A DNA stretch of 64,000 nt from Lucinisca nassula (GCA_963580285.1 OY757010.1:63386406-63450405), one strand, 5' to 3'. Shown: positions 1-10,600, counted from the first letter of the stretch. Translations and numbers: made by a program. The notes: generated from the letters alone by a model not told the origin.

Positions 1-91
1 GATCAGCCACAACATCGAGTTTGGAGTAATTAGAAAACCTGCAAACAATTTCTTTTCGCCAGCCCATTCTATTATGTTATGTTTGGAACTG

Positions 92-220
92 GTAAACCAG
101 GGATCGTAGGATCGACCCCGGGCTTCTCCAGACTTTCGGATGAGTCTTTAAACCGAGGTCCCGTCTCCGTATGACCTTAGCTGTTGGTGGGACGTAAATA
201 TAAAACTCACTCACTCACTC
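92..220 (+). repeat. SINE-M fragment, 5' truncated
   Basis: Matches the 3' three quarters of the complete SINE at 40601-40768: B-box-like GGATCGACCCC, then a body containing TTTCGGATGAGTC and GGGACGTAAA, then the (ACTC)n tail. The tRNA-like A-box half is missing. (ACTC)n-tailed tRNA SINEs are typical of molluscs. Upstream bases 1-91 show nothing recognisable. Confidence 0.8.
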
Positions 221-535
221 TGTTTGGAACTGTAACATACAAACTGCAGTTTAAGACAATTTATTGTCAGAGAAATGATGTTGTAAGAGGAATCGTTAAA
301 GGCTTTTATTGACAGTGAAATGTTTATTACATTTAAAGTCATCCTTTAACCATCAGCAGAACATATCCCACCATCTCTTTGTCTGAAAATGTCTAACCTA
401 TTAATACAATTGCACTAACAAAACTGTTCTAGAACACTGATTTGGTAACAATGTCAATGAATTGGTTCTGTTTTTTAATAAATCATTAAAACTGACAACT
501 CATGCTTAAATGCTTAATGCGTCGACAGCTAGTAC
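221..535. other. unassigned AT-rich stretch
   Basis: I see no coding frame of note, no inverted repeat and no match to the repeat families of the window here. Confidence 0.5.
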
Positions 536-712
536 TTTTTTTTTTTTTTTTTTTTTTTTGGGGGGGGGGGGGGGGAGGGTACGGCCCATTCAAGATTATT
601 TCACCTTTTTTGGTCCGATCGTTTATCAGAAGAAAATGGCGCGAACCACAGCGGTGAGAGACCTAATGAATAAGAGCCAGCACTGTTACCCATAAGACCA
701 CAGATGTCCGTC
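536..712 (-). repeat. SINE-V, degenerate, with poly-T/poly-G tract
   Basis: Read on the minus strand, this has a worn tRNA-like head (about 650-712) and the SINE-V body ending in a GGGCCGT-like 3' end near 580, as in the better copies at 22441-22653 and 62047-62260. On the plus strand the element is preceded by about 21 T then about 16 G. In SINE orientation this is a poly-C plus poly-A tail, which suggests an unusual compound tail or slippage. Confidence 0.65.
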
Positions 713-764
713 GATTTGTGGGACTCATATGAACCACCGTAATAAATCGAGTCTAAAAGAGATT

Positions 765-1112
765 AAATAGAAGTGAAAGCAATGATAAGCAATCGATAAA
801 GTAACCAACAGCCCCATAAGAGACACCAAAGGGAAAGAAACACAAACATGAAATAACTAGACCCCAATGGAAACATCAAAATGACAGTTACTTTCTTACA
901 AAATGGCCAATTGGCAATCCAAAACAAAAAAGATATAAGCGATACACACACTCAAAGACACTCAAAGACAAACTTAAACAAAGTAATACAAACTTTAACT
1001 AAGTAATCCGCGACATAAGAACCACCTTGGAACGGTCAGTGAAACGAATTTCATAAGAAGGGGGTTGTGGAGCGCTTAAATCGATTTTACGCGGCCTAAT
1101 TTTAGTCATTAC
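765..1112 (-). mobile_element. Penelope-like element, 3' tail copy
   Basis: Matches the 3' untranslated tail of the PLE at 45678-48135. It runs from the element's 3' end (complement of ATTGCTTTCACTTCTATT near 765) through the 'TTACTTTC..ACAAAATGGCCA' block to the 'AAATCGATTTTACG' block. It is 5' truncated and has no coding part. A local duplication, 'CACTCAAAGA' twice, lies at 951-970. Confidence 0.8.
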
Positions 1113-1180
1113 ATAAAAACGACCAACCAATATTTCAGGTGTTTTTATTGATTGTTTATCAATCGACCATAAGTAATATC

Positions 1181-1458
1181 ATTTCGAAAACACGCCTATA
1201 CAAATACAATGGAAATTTTACCGCCGTAAAAACGAAACTTTTAAGAAGAAAATTTGTGATAATTTTCTTATTTCTGCTCAAAATATAGATTGTAGGTACT
1301 CGTTAGAACCGCCTCGTCGAGGCGGTTCTAACGAGTACCCACAATATAAATTATAGAGCAGAAAAAAGACAAATAAGGTTTACCCCCTGTAATCCCAAGT
1401 TTTAGTATAAAAAGTGGTGTTCAAGGGGTCAAATTTATATAGGCGTGATTTCGTGATG
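1181..1458 (+). mobile_element. MITE-A copy
   Basis: Begins TTTCGAAAACACGCCTATA and ends TATAGGCGTGATTTCGTGATG, so the terminal inverted repeat is recognisable. The central palindrome (about 1262-1375) has arms GGTACTCGTTAGAACCGCC and its complement. A second small hairpin follows near 1390-1425. It is non-coding. Confidence 0.9.
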
Positions 1459-1521
1459 TGACAGAACACACACACACGCAAAAAAAGCATTTGTACGAAA
1501 GTCTGGTTACGACTATTAAAA

Positions 1522-1600
1522 AATAGAAGTGGAGGCACTGATCAGGTATCGATACAATTAACCCACAGCTCCCATCAGACACACCAAAGAAACCCATTGT
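1522..1600 (-). mobile_element. Penelope-like element, short 3' terminal fragment
   Basis: About 80 bp match the extreme 3' end of the PLE family: GAAGTGGAGGCA, then ATCGATACAATTAACCCACA, then ACACCAAAG on the plus strand. The remainder is absent, consistent with extreme 5' truncation. Confidence 0.7.
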
Positions 1601-1727
1601 ATACTAGTGGACTCTTCCTTTGCTATATGTTCGGCAAGTCCATTTGTCATATAAGGGAGTTCAGGCCTATTTTTTTGGTTTTTATTCTATATTTGACGGA
1701 AAATTCTGATAACAAATAGTTCAGGCC

Positions 1728-1956
1728 CTGATAATGATAATAATAATAATAATACTCTACCTTATATATAGAGTGTAACACATTTAGTACTTAGTCTAGT
1801 ACTATTCTTCCATGTGGCCCTCTTTTCCTGGGAAGCAATCAGTACAAAGCAATGTGGACAAGGAAACAACTCCTGGCGCTTGCGATGATCGAACCGGCTA
1901 CCTATCGATCTCAAATCCGATGCTTTACCACTGAACCACAGCGCTGGGCCTGCAAT
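1728..1956 (-). repeat. SINE-ATT, tRNA-derived SINE with (ATT)n tail
   Basis: On the minus strand there is a tRNA-like head (1956 to about 1875) with an A-box TGGTTCAGTGG and B-box GGTTCGATCAT. A body follows with GTTTCCTTG, CCCAGGAAAAG and GTGTTACACTCTA, then an (ATT)n tail at 1728-1755. The copy at 26497-26760 (plus) has the same layout, which defines the family. Pol III promoter boxes are inferred from position and similarity. Confidence 0.85.
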
Positions 1957-1959
1957 TGG

Positions 1960-2025
1960 TACCTTGGCAAATAGTGCAGGCCCTGATCAGACGTCTGATC
2001 TGGGCCTGTACTGTTTACCAAGGTA
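1960..2025. repeat. near-perfect palindrome, 'family F'
   Basis: The arm TACCTTGGCAAATAGTGCAG and its near complement enclose a GATCAGACGTCTGATC centre. Shorter relatives of this dispersed palindrome, carrying AAACAGTGTAGACCC, lie at 2137-2195, 31258-31350 and 62779-62835. It is probably the core of a small foldback DNA element. Confidence 0.7.
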
Positions 2026-2136
2026 CGCCTTTCGGGTTTTCCCGCATGCAATGGGTTAAAACCGTGTAAATCTTGATGTTGTGAGGTCAGGTGCTGTGTA
2101 TAGCATGTTGATTATCTGTCAAACATGGACTGGGAT

Positions 2137-2195
2137 ACTAGCAAACAGTGTAGACCCGAATCAGACGCCACAGAACACAGCGTCTGGTCATGATT
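2137..2195. repeat. family F palindrome, diverged
   Basis: ACTAGCAAACAGTGTAGACC is followed by ATCAGACGCC and AGCGTCTGGTCAT. This is the same half-site arrangement as 1960-2025, with a broken right arm. Confidence 0.5.
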
Positions 2196-2639
2196 TTGCA
2201 TAAAAAAAACATAACCAAAGAGTTAAGAATCAAACGAAACTGTCTAAATCCTCGTCCACGACCCGTGTCCCAACCTACACGCGAAGATCATCGGTCTATC
2301 AGTACTGTCAGTGCTTTGATTATTAAAACATTGCAATGAACACCCTTAATAATATACTTTCTACATGAAAAATGGCGTTTATAAGGATATACCCAATGCT
2401 TCATTTTTCTGCTTAAAAACACAAATGGCGGGTTTTCGTTAGGACCAGACCAATTAGGTTGGTTGAAGAGCTCCTCTTATTTCTTTTGGAGCAAAAAGAA
2501 AATAAACATCCAAATGTTTAGGATACGAAACGTTTCAGAGCCAAGAACCAGTAGTGAATACCCTAGTAAGCCCTATCTTATATAAGGAAACAATATGACG
2601 CATGTAAGGCATTGATGTTGCCCGAAAACATCAGTTACA
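2196..2639. other. unassigned
   Basis: A weak trace of MITE-B may lie around 2335-2460 (GAACACCC, AAAAATGGC and a truncated hairpin flank). Otherwise nothing is recognised and there is no open frame of interest. Confidence 0.3.
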
Positions 2640-2770
2640 ATAGGCTAAATTAGGCGGTTCAAACGAGCACACCAATCATTTTTGCTGCAGAAATGAGGAC
2701 AATGTCAGATTTTACCTGAAATAAATGCTTATTTTAGAGGCTTGACACACATCATTTATCACATGGAAGT
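2640..2770 (-). mobile_element. MITE-A/B relic, half hairpin
   Basis: Carries AGGCGGTTCAAACGAGCAC followed by a GCAGAAATGAG-like stretch, which is the right arm of the central palindrome and its flank. The termini and left arm are gone. Confidence 0.45.
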
Positions 2771-3082
2771 GTGATTATAGCAATAAATGACACATTAGTT
2801 TTTATGATCTAGTTGCAGGAACAAGTCACATCCTGATGCTATTTAAACAGCTATCATAAAGAAACTGTTTAATGTGTATTAGCCAACCCGGGTCATATTT
2901 CAAGGGCTGACGTGTGTTTGGTCAAGGCTACTGATAGTTTTGCTGCAAAGGTGGCAAACAACATAAGGACTTTAAGCAGTCTCAGATTGTATGTTTTTCT
3001 AATATAAATTCGCAGCAGACTAATACTGCTAGACGCAACACTTCTTTTGTGAAGCTGTCTCAAATTCTTCCTTTCATTGCGC
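2771..3082. other. unassigned
   Basis: No repeat of the catalogue, no convincing coding frame and no strong inverted repeat seen. Confidence 0.4.
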
Positions 3083-3359
3083 CATTACGATAACATATCC
3101 GTGTGATATAGTACATTTTTCAAACCTTAAAAAAGCAATTATTCTGCTGAAAATTAGTTATATTTTTCTTATTTATACTCCAACCATAGGTTTTGGGTGC
3201 TCGTTAAACCGCCTCATTGAGGCGGTTCTAACGAGTACCCACAACGTATGTCTTGGAGCAGAAATAAGGAAATTAATGTTAAACCCCGTTAACCCCAGTT
3301 TTTCTCTATATAAAGTGGGGTGTAGGGGGTCTTTATTTCACGGATTTGTTCACGTGATG
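3083..3359 (+). mobile_element. MITE-B copy
   Basis: Begins CATTACGATAACA and ends TTGTTCACGTGATG, the MITE-B termini. The central palindrome has arms with TGCTCGTTA and the CGAGTACCCAC complement, flanked by the TATTTTTCTTATTT and GCAGAAATAAG arms shared with MITE-A. The small hairpin contains CTATATAAAGTGGGG. Confidence 0.88.
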
Positions 3360-3365
3360 TAACAT

Positions 3366-3671
3366 GCCTATTAAAATAAATTGAAACTTTTACCTCCAAA
3401 AATGAAACTTTTCAGATAAAAAATTTCAATTTTTCATCTATTTTCTAAAACTAAAATGTGAGGTATGTTAGAACCGCGTCCGCGTTCTTTAGAACAGCCT
3501 TGGCGAGGCAGTTCTTACTAACGAGTACCCACAATCTATGTTTCTGAGCACAAATAAGCAAGGTAATGCATAAGGACGATCATACATATCCCTGTAAACC
3601 CAAGTTTTACTGTATAATTTAAGTTGGGTCTACGGGGGCCAGTATTATATAGACGTGTTTCGTGATGTATT
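3366..3671 (+). mobile_element. MITE-A copy, diverged
   Basis: Lies 6 bp downstream of the MITE-B copy in the same orientation. The TATAGACGTGTTTCGTGATG right end and the small hairpin (ACCCAAGTTTTACTG) are clear. The central palindrome is expanded and disordered (GAACCGCGTCCGCGTTC inserted). Confidence 0.75.
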
Positions 3672-4080
3672 TATGCGAGCGGCAAAGACGTGCGTAAGCG
3701 TTTTCTTGTCGCCTATGCTATAAACACCAATTTCTCATGAGTCGGCACATTTTATTTTCATGGCATTCACCCTATGTACAGTTTCTGCAATATATTAAAT
3801 GTCCGACAATTCGCACACTTCCTATTTGTTGTTTGATATGTCAATCCACTCCCCGTATTCCCGCCTATAATTGTTTAATCGCCTCCGTTCTAACAAAGTA
3901 GACACATGCTAGCTCAGCAGATATTTTTGTTCAGAATAGCTGTTTCATAATGGAATATGGTGAATATTGTCCCGAGTTGGGATATCAAATGGCACGATAA
4001 TATAATATAATAAGTTTTATAGGCGTAATCGTGAAGGGTAACATCATTTAGGTTTACATGTGTTCAGGCTTTAACAAATA
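3672..4080. other. unassigned, possible MITE trace
   Basis: A faint piece of the central hairpin may lie at 3880-3935 (GCCTCCGTTCTAAC). Nothing else is recognised. Confidence 0.3.
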
Positions 4081-4489
4081 GCCGTGTTTCCGCTAACCCT
4101 ACCGACCCTGCTTCAGCCCCCTCTCCCCTACCCCACCCCCGATCTACTATTTACTATTTTTATCGATAAAAGAACAAAATAAAACTTAAGACACCGACCC
4201 TACCATTATCAATTTCCGACCCTTCCCAATGTCGTCTTTGCATTTTCGTATAGTAATTTCGGGTTCTAAGTACATTTTTGTAGTTTTTGGCATTTAGTAC
4301 CTTCCATAATACAGAGCTGACATTTTTAGAGCATCTAAAATGAATTATGATGTACAGTGCAAGTCTCAACATGACAATTTTGTTAACCAAACACATGCAC
4401 TTAAACAAAAACACATAAAATACAGGCCCGACCCTGTTTCTCCTACCTACTGACCAAAATTCTTTTCAGCATGTTAGCGGAAACACAGC
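4081..4489. mobile_element. MITE-H, foldback element with 17-bp TIR
   Basis: The left end GCCGTGTTTCCGCTAAC pairs with the right end GTTAGCGGAAACACAGC, differing at one base and spaced 409 bp outer edge to outer edge. The interior is non-coding; the 84-codon minus-strand frame inside shows no recognisable protein. Only one copy is present in this window. The target duplication is not resolved. Confidence 0.7.
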
Positions 4490-4819
4490 TTTTTTTACGC
4501 CTCATAAATTAGGAATGTTCATTCGCGTCGTACGTCCTGATATAGAATGTATTTGGTTAGAATTAAGCATTCATCATAGACAACTTACGTTGAACAGGCC
4601 ACCTTATTCTACTGCTTCAACGCTCTCATCCCTACAAGTTGCTTTCGACACAACAGTTTGTAATGTTTTAAGACAGTATATTAAGACTTCGATTACGCGA
4701 TATATATCAGCATTTCAATTTGGAGAATTTATTATGGGACCGACACAAATGACCGAGAATTCGTCCCCTACAGTACTATTGATTTAATTTTCATTTCTGA
4801 TAAATATGCGTTACTTTAA
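4490..4819. other. unassigned
   Basis: A 90-codon open frame at 4515-4787 has no motif that I recognise and low-complexity composition. I do not call it a gene. Confidence 0.3.
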
Positions 4820-4956
4820 AGCGATCCCCATAGCTCGAGATCAGTAGTCGCAGGATCGATCCCCGGTCGCAGCATACCAAAAGCGTACAACTGGCACTAG
4901 GAACTCCCTTGGCTGACGCTCGCATTATCAGGGACAGTCCTAGGAAGATAAAAGAA
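4820..4956 (+). repeat. SINE fragment (tRNA-related), 3' body
   Basis: The B-box-like GGATCGATCCCCGG is followed by GCAGCATACC, TGGCACTAG, CTCCCTTGGCTG and a CAGGGACAGT...AGGAAGATAAAAGA end. The layout fits a mollusc-type tRNA SINE that has lost its A-box. It is a single copy in the window, so the family is not defined here. Confidence 0.55.
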
Positions 4957-5008
4957 GACAGGTAAGTATTTTTGTTACTAATGCTTTGTTTTTTTGCAAA
5001 ATCTCTAC

Positions 5009-5182
5009 AAAATAGAACTGGAGGCAATAATCAGGAATCGATACAATCAACCCACAGCCCCCATCAGAGACACCAAAGGGAAAGAAACACAAACATGAAA
5101 CAACAGACCCTAATGAAAACATCAATAGCGGAAAGCCAAAAGCATAGTTACTTTACCACAAACTGGCCAATACGCTATCCCA
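5009..5182 (-). mobile_element. Penelope-like element, 3' tail fragment
   Basis: Matches the last about 170 bp of the PLE tail, from GAACTGGAGGCAATAATC to the TGGCCAATACGCTATCC block. The short frames that cross it are not coding. Confidence 0.8.
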
Positions 5183-5719
5183 AGTCTTATGCTGGTTGGT
5201 TGTTTCTAATATGCGACGTTGAATAAATCTTGTCTTTATTTTAATTTTCTTAAGATATCATTGCCCACTTTTTGCTCTTCAAGAAATATATATTACACTG
5301 GGCTTACATCAGCGTATTTGGCTATTTAACAATGAAAACCGTCTATCGTTTTCGCATGAGGTTAAACATACCAAGCCAAATAAGCTTAGAACTGACAACA
5401 TAAATGCAAATGCAAAAAAAAATATAACTAAACTTATTTCAGGTGTGTTGATTGAACGATATCCCGGATAATGGAATAACACCAGGTTGAACGATTTACT
5501 TGAACGAAAAGTCGATTTATTCCTACTTACAACGAAAAATAATACTGTGGAGACATCTGCTTGCGACCATGTCTCTATCAAACTTCGTAACTAACGTAAC
5601 GCACACGTCATGTTTATGAATGCAATTGTTAACTAAAATTACCTCCTGTCCAATTCTTCCCTCCTCAAAATGCACTATTTTGATATAATTGATTAAACTT
5701 AAGCAAAAAACTGAGACCC
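5183..5719. other. unassigned
   Basis: Nothing recognised. The 90-codon minus frame (5309-5581) is hydrophobic, low complexity and has no motif. Confidence 0.35.
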
Positions 5720-6776
5720 CGAAAATATTGTTGCGTATCCTAGAGACCTACATTTTTGCGTCATATCTTTTCCAGGATATGTCTCGAGTATCCTCCCGAG
5801 GAGCCAATTTCCTCTGGTTGTATCGGGTTACATCACGAGTACCACGAAATCGACTTTAGGGTCTCTTCCTGGCTTGAATCATTTTCTCCTTGCGCTTAGC
5901 TCTGGAAACCATTCCCTCAGCCACCTATGCCAGAATTGCCGCACTAGCTCCTCTGGATAAGTCGCCACCTCTTCCTTGGATTGATTGAAATCTGTTCCAT
6001 CAACTGATGTTGGGGCGAATCGACCACCCATCTGACCATGCAGGAAATGTTTAGGCGTCAGTGGTACATCATCCGAGGGATCAGCTGTCGGATACGTAAA
6101 TGGGCGAGAGTTAATGAGATCCTCGGCTCTAATTATAGACGTCATCAATTCTTTATCTGTTACATCTACCTAGCCCAGTATTGCTTTGATTCCCCTTTTT
6201 GCGGACTTGATCATACATTCATGTACTCCGCCGAAGTGTGGAGCCATTTCACTCCTTTGTTGGCGACAGCCTGTTGGACTTTGTCTCTTTCTAATTCTGC
6301 TAAAAGCGACATAAGCTCGTTATCGGCTCTTTTGAAATTAGTGCCGTTGTCAGAATAAACTTCGTCTGGTAGCCCTCGACGACTGGCCATTCTGTAGAAG
6401 GCGTTCAAGAACGAATCCTTGTCGAGTACGTAGGCGAGATCAAGATGAACACCCCTGGTTGCCATGCAGGTGTAAAAGCATAAATAGCGTTTCTATCGAC
6501 GTTTGCCTCTTCCCCGCACAGTTACAAATGGTCCCGCGAAGTCAACTGCTGTCTTCTTAAATGCTCTCATCGACGTCTGTAACCTTGCCAGCGACAAAGG
6601 GGTCATGGTCTGTTGACATGCCTTGGCTTTTCTACGTCTGCGCTCCATCCTTGTTCATGGTATTCTTTAATTATCAACTTAGTCACCCAGCGTTTTCTAG
6701 GTAATATAACTTGATAACGGACGTCGAAAGACAGATATTCAGCGTGTGCCAATCGTCCATCGGAGCTCATAATAGA
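5720..6776 (-). pseudogene. BEL/Pao-type LTR retrotransposon integrase relic
   Basis: On the minus strand, reading from 6776 down, I see the end of an integrase zinc-binding region (LPRKRWVTKLIIKEYHEQGW). Next come a first catalytic Asp context (TAVDFAGPF, near 6540), MATRGVHLDLAYVLDKDSF, and the second catalytic Asp context YSDNGTNF. The third acidic context (GGVHE, near 6225) is frameshifted. C-terminal blocks follow: LINSRPFTYPTADPSDDVPL, HFLHGQMGGRFAP and WHRWLREWFPEL. These blocks are characteristic of BEL/Pao integrases. At least one stop (TAG near 6497) and two frameshifts break it. LTRs, gag, protease and RT are not present. The 5' side abuts a PLE tail. It is certainly non-functional. 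Confidence 0.88.
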
Positions 6777-6825
6777 AGTGGAGGCAACGACACTGTATAG
6801 CGAACTTTCGACACTTCTTACCAAA

Positions 6826-7475
6826 ATAGAAGTAGTGGCAATGAAAAGGAACGATACAATTAACCCACAGCTCCCATCAGAGACACCAAAAGGAACGAAA
6901 CACCGACATGAAAAAACAGACCCAAACGGAAACATCAACAGCGGAAAGCCATAAGGACAGTTACTTTACTACAAAATGGCCAATCGGCTATCCAAAATAA
7001 AATAAAATAAGCGACGTAAACTCCCAAAGACAAATCACAACAAAAATAAACCGCGACAGAAGAACCGCCTTGGAACGGTCAGCGAAAACGAATTCCACGG
7101 GGGGTGGGGGGGGGGCTTCAATCGATTTTACGTGGCCACAATCCTCGCCCTTATTTCCGTCGCGATTTAGACAAACAATTTGTTCAGTCCACATGAAGGC
7201 CTCCTAACTCATCAGCGCAACATATCCGTGAACACAGAAAATCAAACAACCACAGAGATGGAACAACGGTGAGGACTCGACAGGAAAAAACCACTGAAAT
7301 GCCGGAGCAAAACAAAACCAACAGTTAGACTCACATGTGTCCAACCAGAGACAGAGCATCAGGCACCAACCAACCATACAATGAATTAGATCGCTATAGA
7401 TCTCAGTAAGCCTTTACGCTGGAACGGTCATAGATTCTGAGGCCTGACAAACCAGCGTACAATTAAAGACGTGCC
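6826..7475 (-). mobile_element. Penelope-like element copy, left half of inverted pair
   Basis: PLE 3' region on the minus strand: element 3' end near 6826, complete tail through 7370, then the end of the ORF (about 7425-7470, the CCTCAGAATC-side SMT-stop region). It contains the G-rich tract at 7099-7113. It meets an oppositely oriented copy at about 7475-7490. Confidence 0.85.
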
Positions 7476-8195
7476 TACCGGCGTGCATACCGGCCTATTC
7501 TTCGATATAAAAAGATTGGGTACAACATAAATGTTATACGACAGACTGCATGCATGGTAGTTAATCCAATCACGGTTGACAATTTTGCTTCCCTCCTTAA
7601 TTGCACGCCGGTGATTCAAACCTCAGATTACATGACGGTTCCAGGGTAAAGACTTATGATGGTTGATAACTGATGCTCTGTTTCTGGTCGGGCCCATCCG
7701 AGTAACTATTGGTTTCCTTTTGCTCGAGCATTTCAGTGGTTTCTTGCTGTCGAGTCCTCACCGTTGTTTCATCTCTGTGGTTGTTTGATTTTTGTGTTTA
7801 CGGAGATGTTGCACTGATAAGTTAGGAGACATTCATGTGGACTGAAAAAAAAATTGTCTTAATCGCGACGGAAGTAGGGCGAGGCTTGTGGCCACGTAAA
7901 ATCGATTTAAGCCCTTAAGTGGAATTTGTTTCCGCTGACCGCGGAACTTCGACCGCGGTTTCTTTTTGTTGCGGTTTGTCTTTGGGTGTTTGTGTCGCTT
8001 ATATTATTTTATTTTGGATAGCCTATTGGCCATTTTGTGGAAAAGTAGCTGTCTTTTGGCTTTCCGCTATTGGTGTTTTCATTAGGGTCTGTTGTTTCAT
8101 GTTTGTGTTTCTTTCTCTTTGGTGTATCTGATAGCAGCTGTGTGTTAATTGCATTGATTCCTGATCATTGCCTCCACTTTTGTTTTATTGCTGTG
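7476..8195 (+). mobile_element. Penelope-like element copy, right half of inverted pair
   Basis: Begins inside the PLE ORF C-terminus. In the plus frame a block like GYNINV..RQTACMVVNPIT is encoded at about 7515-7590, then a SDYMTVP-stop end. It continues through the full tail to GCCTCCACTTTTGTT at about 8190. Head to head with the preceding copy, it makes an imperfect palindrome of about 1.37 kb. PLEs are known to insert as inverted or tandem partial copies. Confidence 0.85.
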
Positions 8196-8278
8196 ATCGG
8201 ATAGCGTTTGTTTTTTTTTTATTTCATAGACATAGAAGTTAGTTCTTCGCTTTTGTCCCAGGTTCAAAATATATAAAA

Positions 8279-8601
8279 AGTAGAAGTAAAACAAAGATCA
8301 GGAATTGATACAATTAACTTACTCCACCCATAAAAGACACCAAAGGGAAAGAAATACAAACATTAAGCGACCAGACCATAATGGAAACCTTAACAAAGGA
8401 AGGCCATAAGGACAGTTACTTTCCACAAAATGGCCATATGGCCATCCAAAATTAAAAGACACAAGTGATACACACAGTAAGTAACAAACAACAACATAAA
8501 TAAATCGCCACAGAAGAGCCGCCTTGGAACGGTCAGTGGAAGATTTCCACTGGGGGGCTTAAATCGATTTTACGTGGCCACAATCCTCGCCCTTACTTAA
8601 G
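8279..8601 (-). mobile_element. Penelope-like element, 3' tail copy
   Basis: Same subfamily as the copies at 41667 and 45678: 3' end AAAGTAGAAGTAAAACAAAG, then AAAATGGCCATATGGCCATC, AACCGCCTTGG-like and AAATCGATTTTACGTGGC blocks. It stops in the CGCCCTTACTT block. Confidence 0.85.
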
Positions 8602-8625
8602 TCTAAATTTATCAGTTATTTTCAG

Positions 8626-8802
8626 TGTTTATTTATCATTTTATAATTCAATTGTGAAGTTCCAAAACAGCCTCAAGTTGGTCAGAGATCAGAACCTAAA
8701 TGAGTCTTCATTGAATGCATACTGGAGGAAACGATACTTATCACAACATGGATACAGTCTACCTAAAGCAAATGAGATCTTTAGTTGCTACATCAGCATT
8801 CC
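8626..8802 (+). CDS. possible host exon, 177 bp, function unknown
   Basis: A pyrimidine/AT tract and TTATTTTCAG precede 8626, and CATTCC/GTAAGT gives a consensus donor at 8803. One frame (codon start 8627) is open across the whole interval. Its second half reads SLKLVRDQNLNESSLNAYWR then KRYLSQHGYSLPKANEIFSC, a composition that looks like real protein rather than repeat-derived noise. It lies between a PLE tail and unique sequence, where a surviving host exon could sit. I recognise no domain and see no neighbouring exon. It could also be a chance open frame or a transposon remnant. Confidence 0.3.
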
Positions 8803-9391
8803 GTAAGTGGAAACACACATGTCACTTTCGTATGCATATATTTTTACATATTTACATTCAAACACATGTAATAAAATTGTCTCATTGACTTGAATGAATT
8901 CCATTTCAAACATGTATGCATCATGGGGTCTTAAAATGTACAATGCAGAAACGTATAGGTGTAAAATAATAGTAATGCTTTTATTCAGAATTGGCTCAAA
9001 GAAAAAATTCCTCCCTACATCAACGCCAAAATATCATACCATGTTGTATGTAATTCAGTAACATTTCAGTCTACAGCATGACCCATAATAGACCTATAAC
9101 AGTCAACCGTCTAAGAAGACTCCTTATTAACATGAAATGTTCCATCATGTCGTCAGACAATGTTATTTGACCTGCTCCTTATGTTTAAAATGCTTGCAAG
9201 TGTTGGTATTTTGGACCTGAAGCAGAACATATATCATGCTAATTGAGCTGAGGAAGCGAAACCTTGTCTTTAGACATGAAAAGTTGTCTAAGACACAAAC
9301 ATGACAATAACACATAGGATGACATGGTAAATTCTTTCAAAAATCTGAAAAACGGTTAATTTTCTTGTCCAGTACCGTTCTTTATTTCAAC
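8803..9391. other. unassigned unique-looking sequence
   Basis: AT-rich, with no repeat family of this window and no coding frame. If 8626-8802 is an exon, this would be its downstream intron. Confidence 0.35.
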
Positions 9392-9672
9392 TCATTAGGC
9401 AAACTCGCCTTTACAAATACATTGCCACTTTTATCGCCGAAAAAATGAAAATTTTATGATGAAAAATTGTGATATTTTTCTTATTTCTGCTCTAAATATA
9501 TATTGTGGGCACTTGTTAGAACCGCCTCGATGATGCGGTTCTAACGAGTACCGCCAATATATATTTTAGAGCAGAAATAAGAAAAATAAGGTATAACCCC
9601 GGAAACCCCAGTTTTACTATATAAAAGTGGGGTTCAAGAGGCCCAAAATTATATAGGCGTGTTTTCGTGATG
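9392..9672 (+). mobile_element. MITE-A copy
   Basis: Left end CATTAGGCAAACTCGCCTTTA is diverged. Right end TATAGGCGTGTTTTCGTGATG is exact. The central palindrome is intact except for a few changes (GATGATGCGG). The small hairpin CCCCAGTTTTACTATATAAA is intact. Confidence 0.9.
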
Positions 9673-9675
9673 TAA

Positions 9676-9855
9676 AAATGTTGAAGGTGCTCGTTAAGCG
9701 GTGCTCGTTATTTAAGCGGTTCTAAGGGCGCGCACATCTTTTATTCTGTAGCTGAAATAAGAAAAAAAATGTATACGTTTGTAAACCTCAGTTCTTTTTA
9801 TGTAAAGTAGGGTTCACGGGTGTATTCTTTCCATGGACTTAATGACATGATTTAA
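9676..9855 (+). mobile_element. MITE-B/A relic next to MITE-A
   Basis: Carries GTGCTCGTTAAGCGG twice-like, GGTTCTAAGGGCGC, CTGAAATAAGAAAAA, CCTCAGTTCTTTTT and a worn 3' end. It is a decayed second copy immediately downstream of the better one. Confidence 0.6.
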
Positions 9856-10424
9856 GACTACACATCCAGTCAGTGGGAATAAGGTCTGTTTAGGTGGCAC
9901 TACATTAAAAAATCCCCTTACTCAAAATGTAAATTGGGGCATATTCCAATTTCTACCACATTTCAGCAAGTCTAATGCTTTCCATTATGAGGGATATAAT
10001 TGGACAGGAAAACCATTTACCTTCCAGAAGCAGCAAAAAAATTGGGTGTTGTGCGGCAAATTTTGGCCTTTTCGGCAGTCAGTGTCAACAAAACCATACC
10101 GCAGTGAATGAATCCAGGCATTTCCTGTGGCCAGTCAGCACAATTTTCTGGTTCAATTTAAATCAGCTGCTTTTTTGCAATAGCAAATACCTACTAATAT
10201 TTCTTCTAATAAACAATTAAACTTCTGAGAAAAATAATGGCTTAGCACCAAATTCAATCAGAAGCAGCAGAATTTTCAATTCTGTACTGAAAGCTCTCCC
10301 CCAAAGCAAGTATAGCTTTCATAAAGACCAAATATTTACTGTAGTGCAACCTATAAATGCGTCTTTTATATCTCTAGAACAACCATTTCCAGATGAAATA
10401 TTGATATGGTATGTCTTTTATTTC
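9856..10424. other. unassigned
   Basis: The 81-codon open frame at 9975-10220 has no recognisable domain. No repeats or hairpins stand out. Confidence 0.35.
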
Positions 10425-10600
10425 TAGCCAAACCATAGGATGTAGAAACTCGTAAGAACCACATCACCGTCGAGATAGATCTGAGGAATACCCACCATTC
10501 TATATTTTTACTAGAAAGTTTCAAATTCATATATACCCCCGTAAACCCCGTGTTTTTTCTATATAAATTGCGGTTTCGAGGTGTTCTTTACTTAGAATCG
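10425..10600 (+). mobile_element. MITE relic
   Basis: Central-hairpin trace (GTAGAAACTCGTAAGAACCA), then the small hairpin region CCCCCGTAAACCCCGTGTTT with CTATATAAATTG. Both ends are eroded. Confidence 0.6.
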
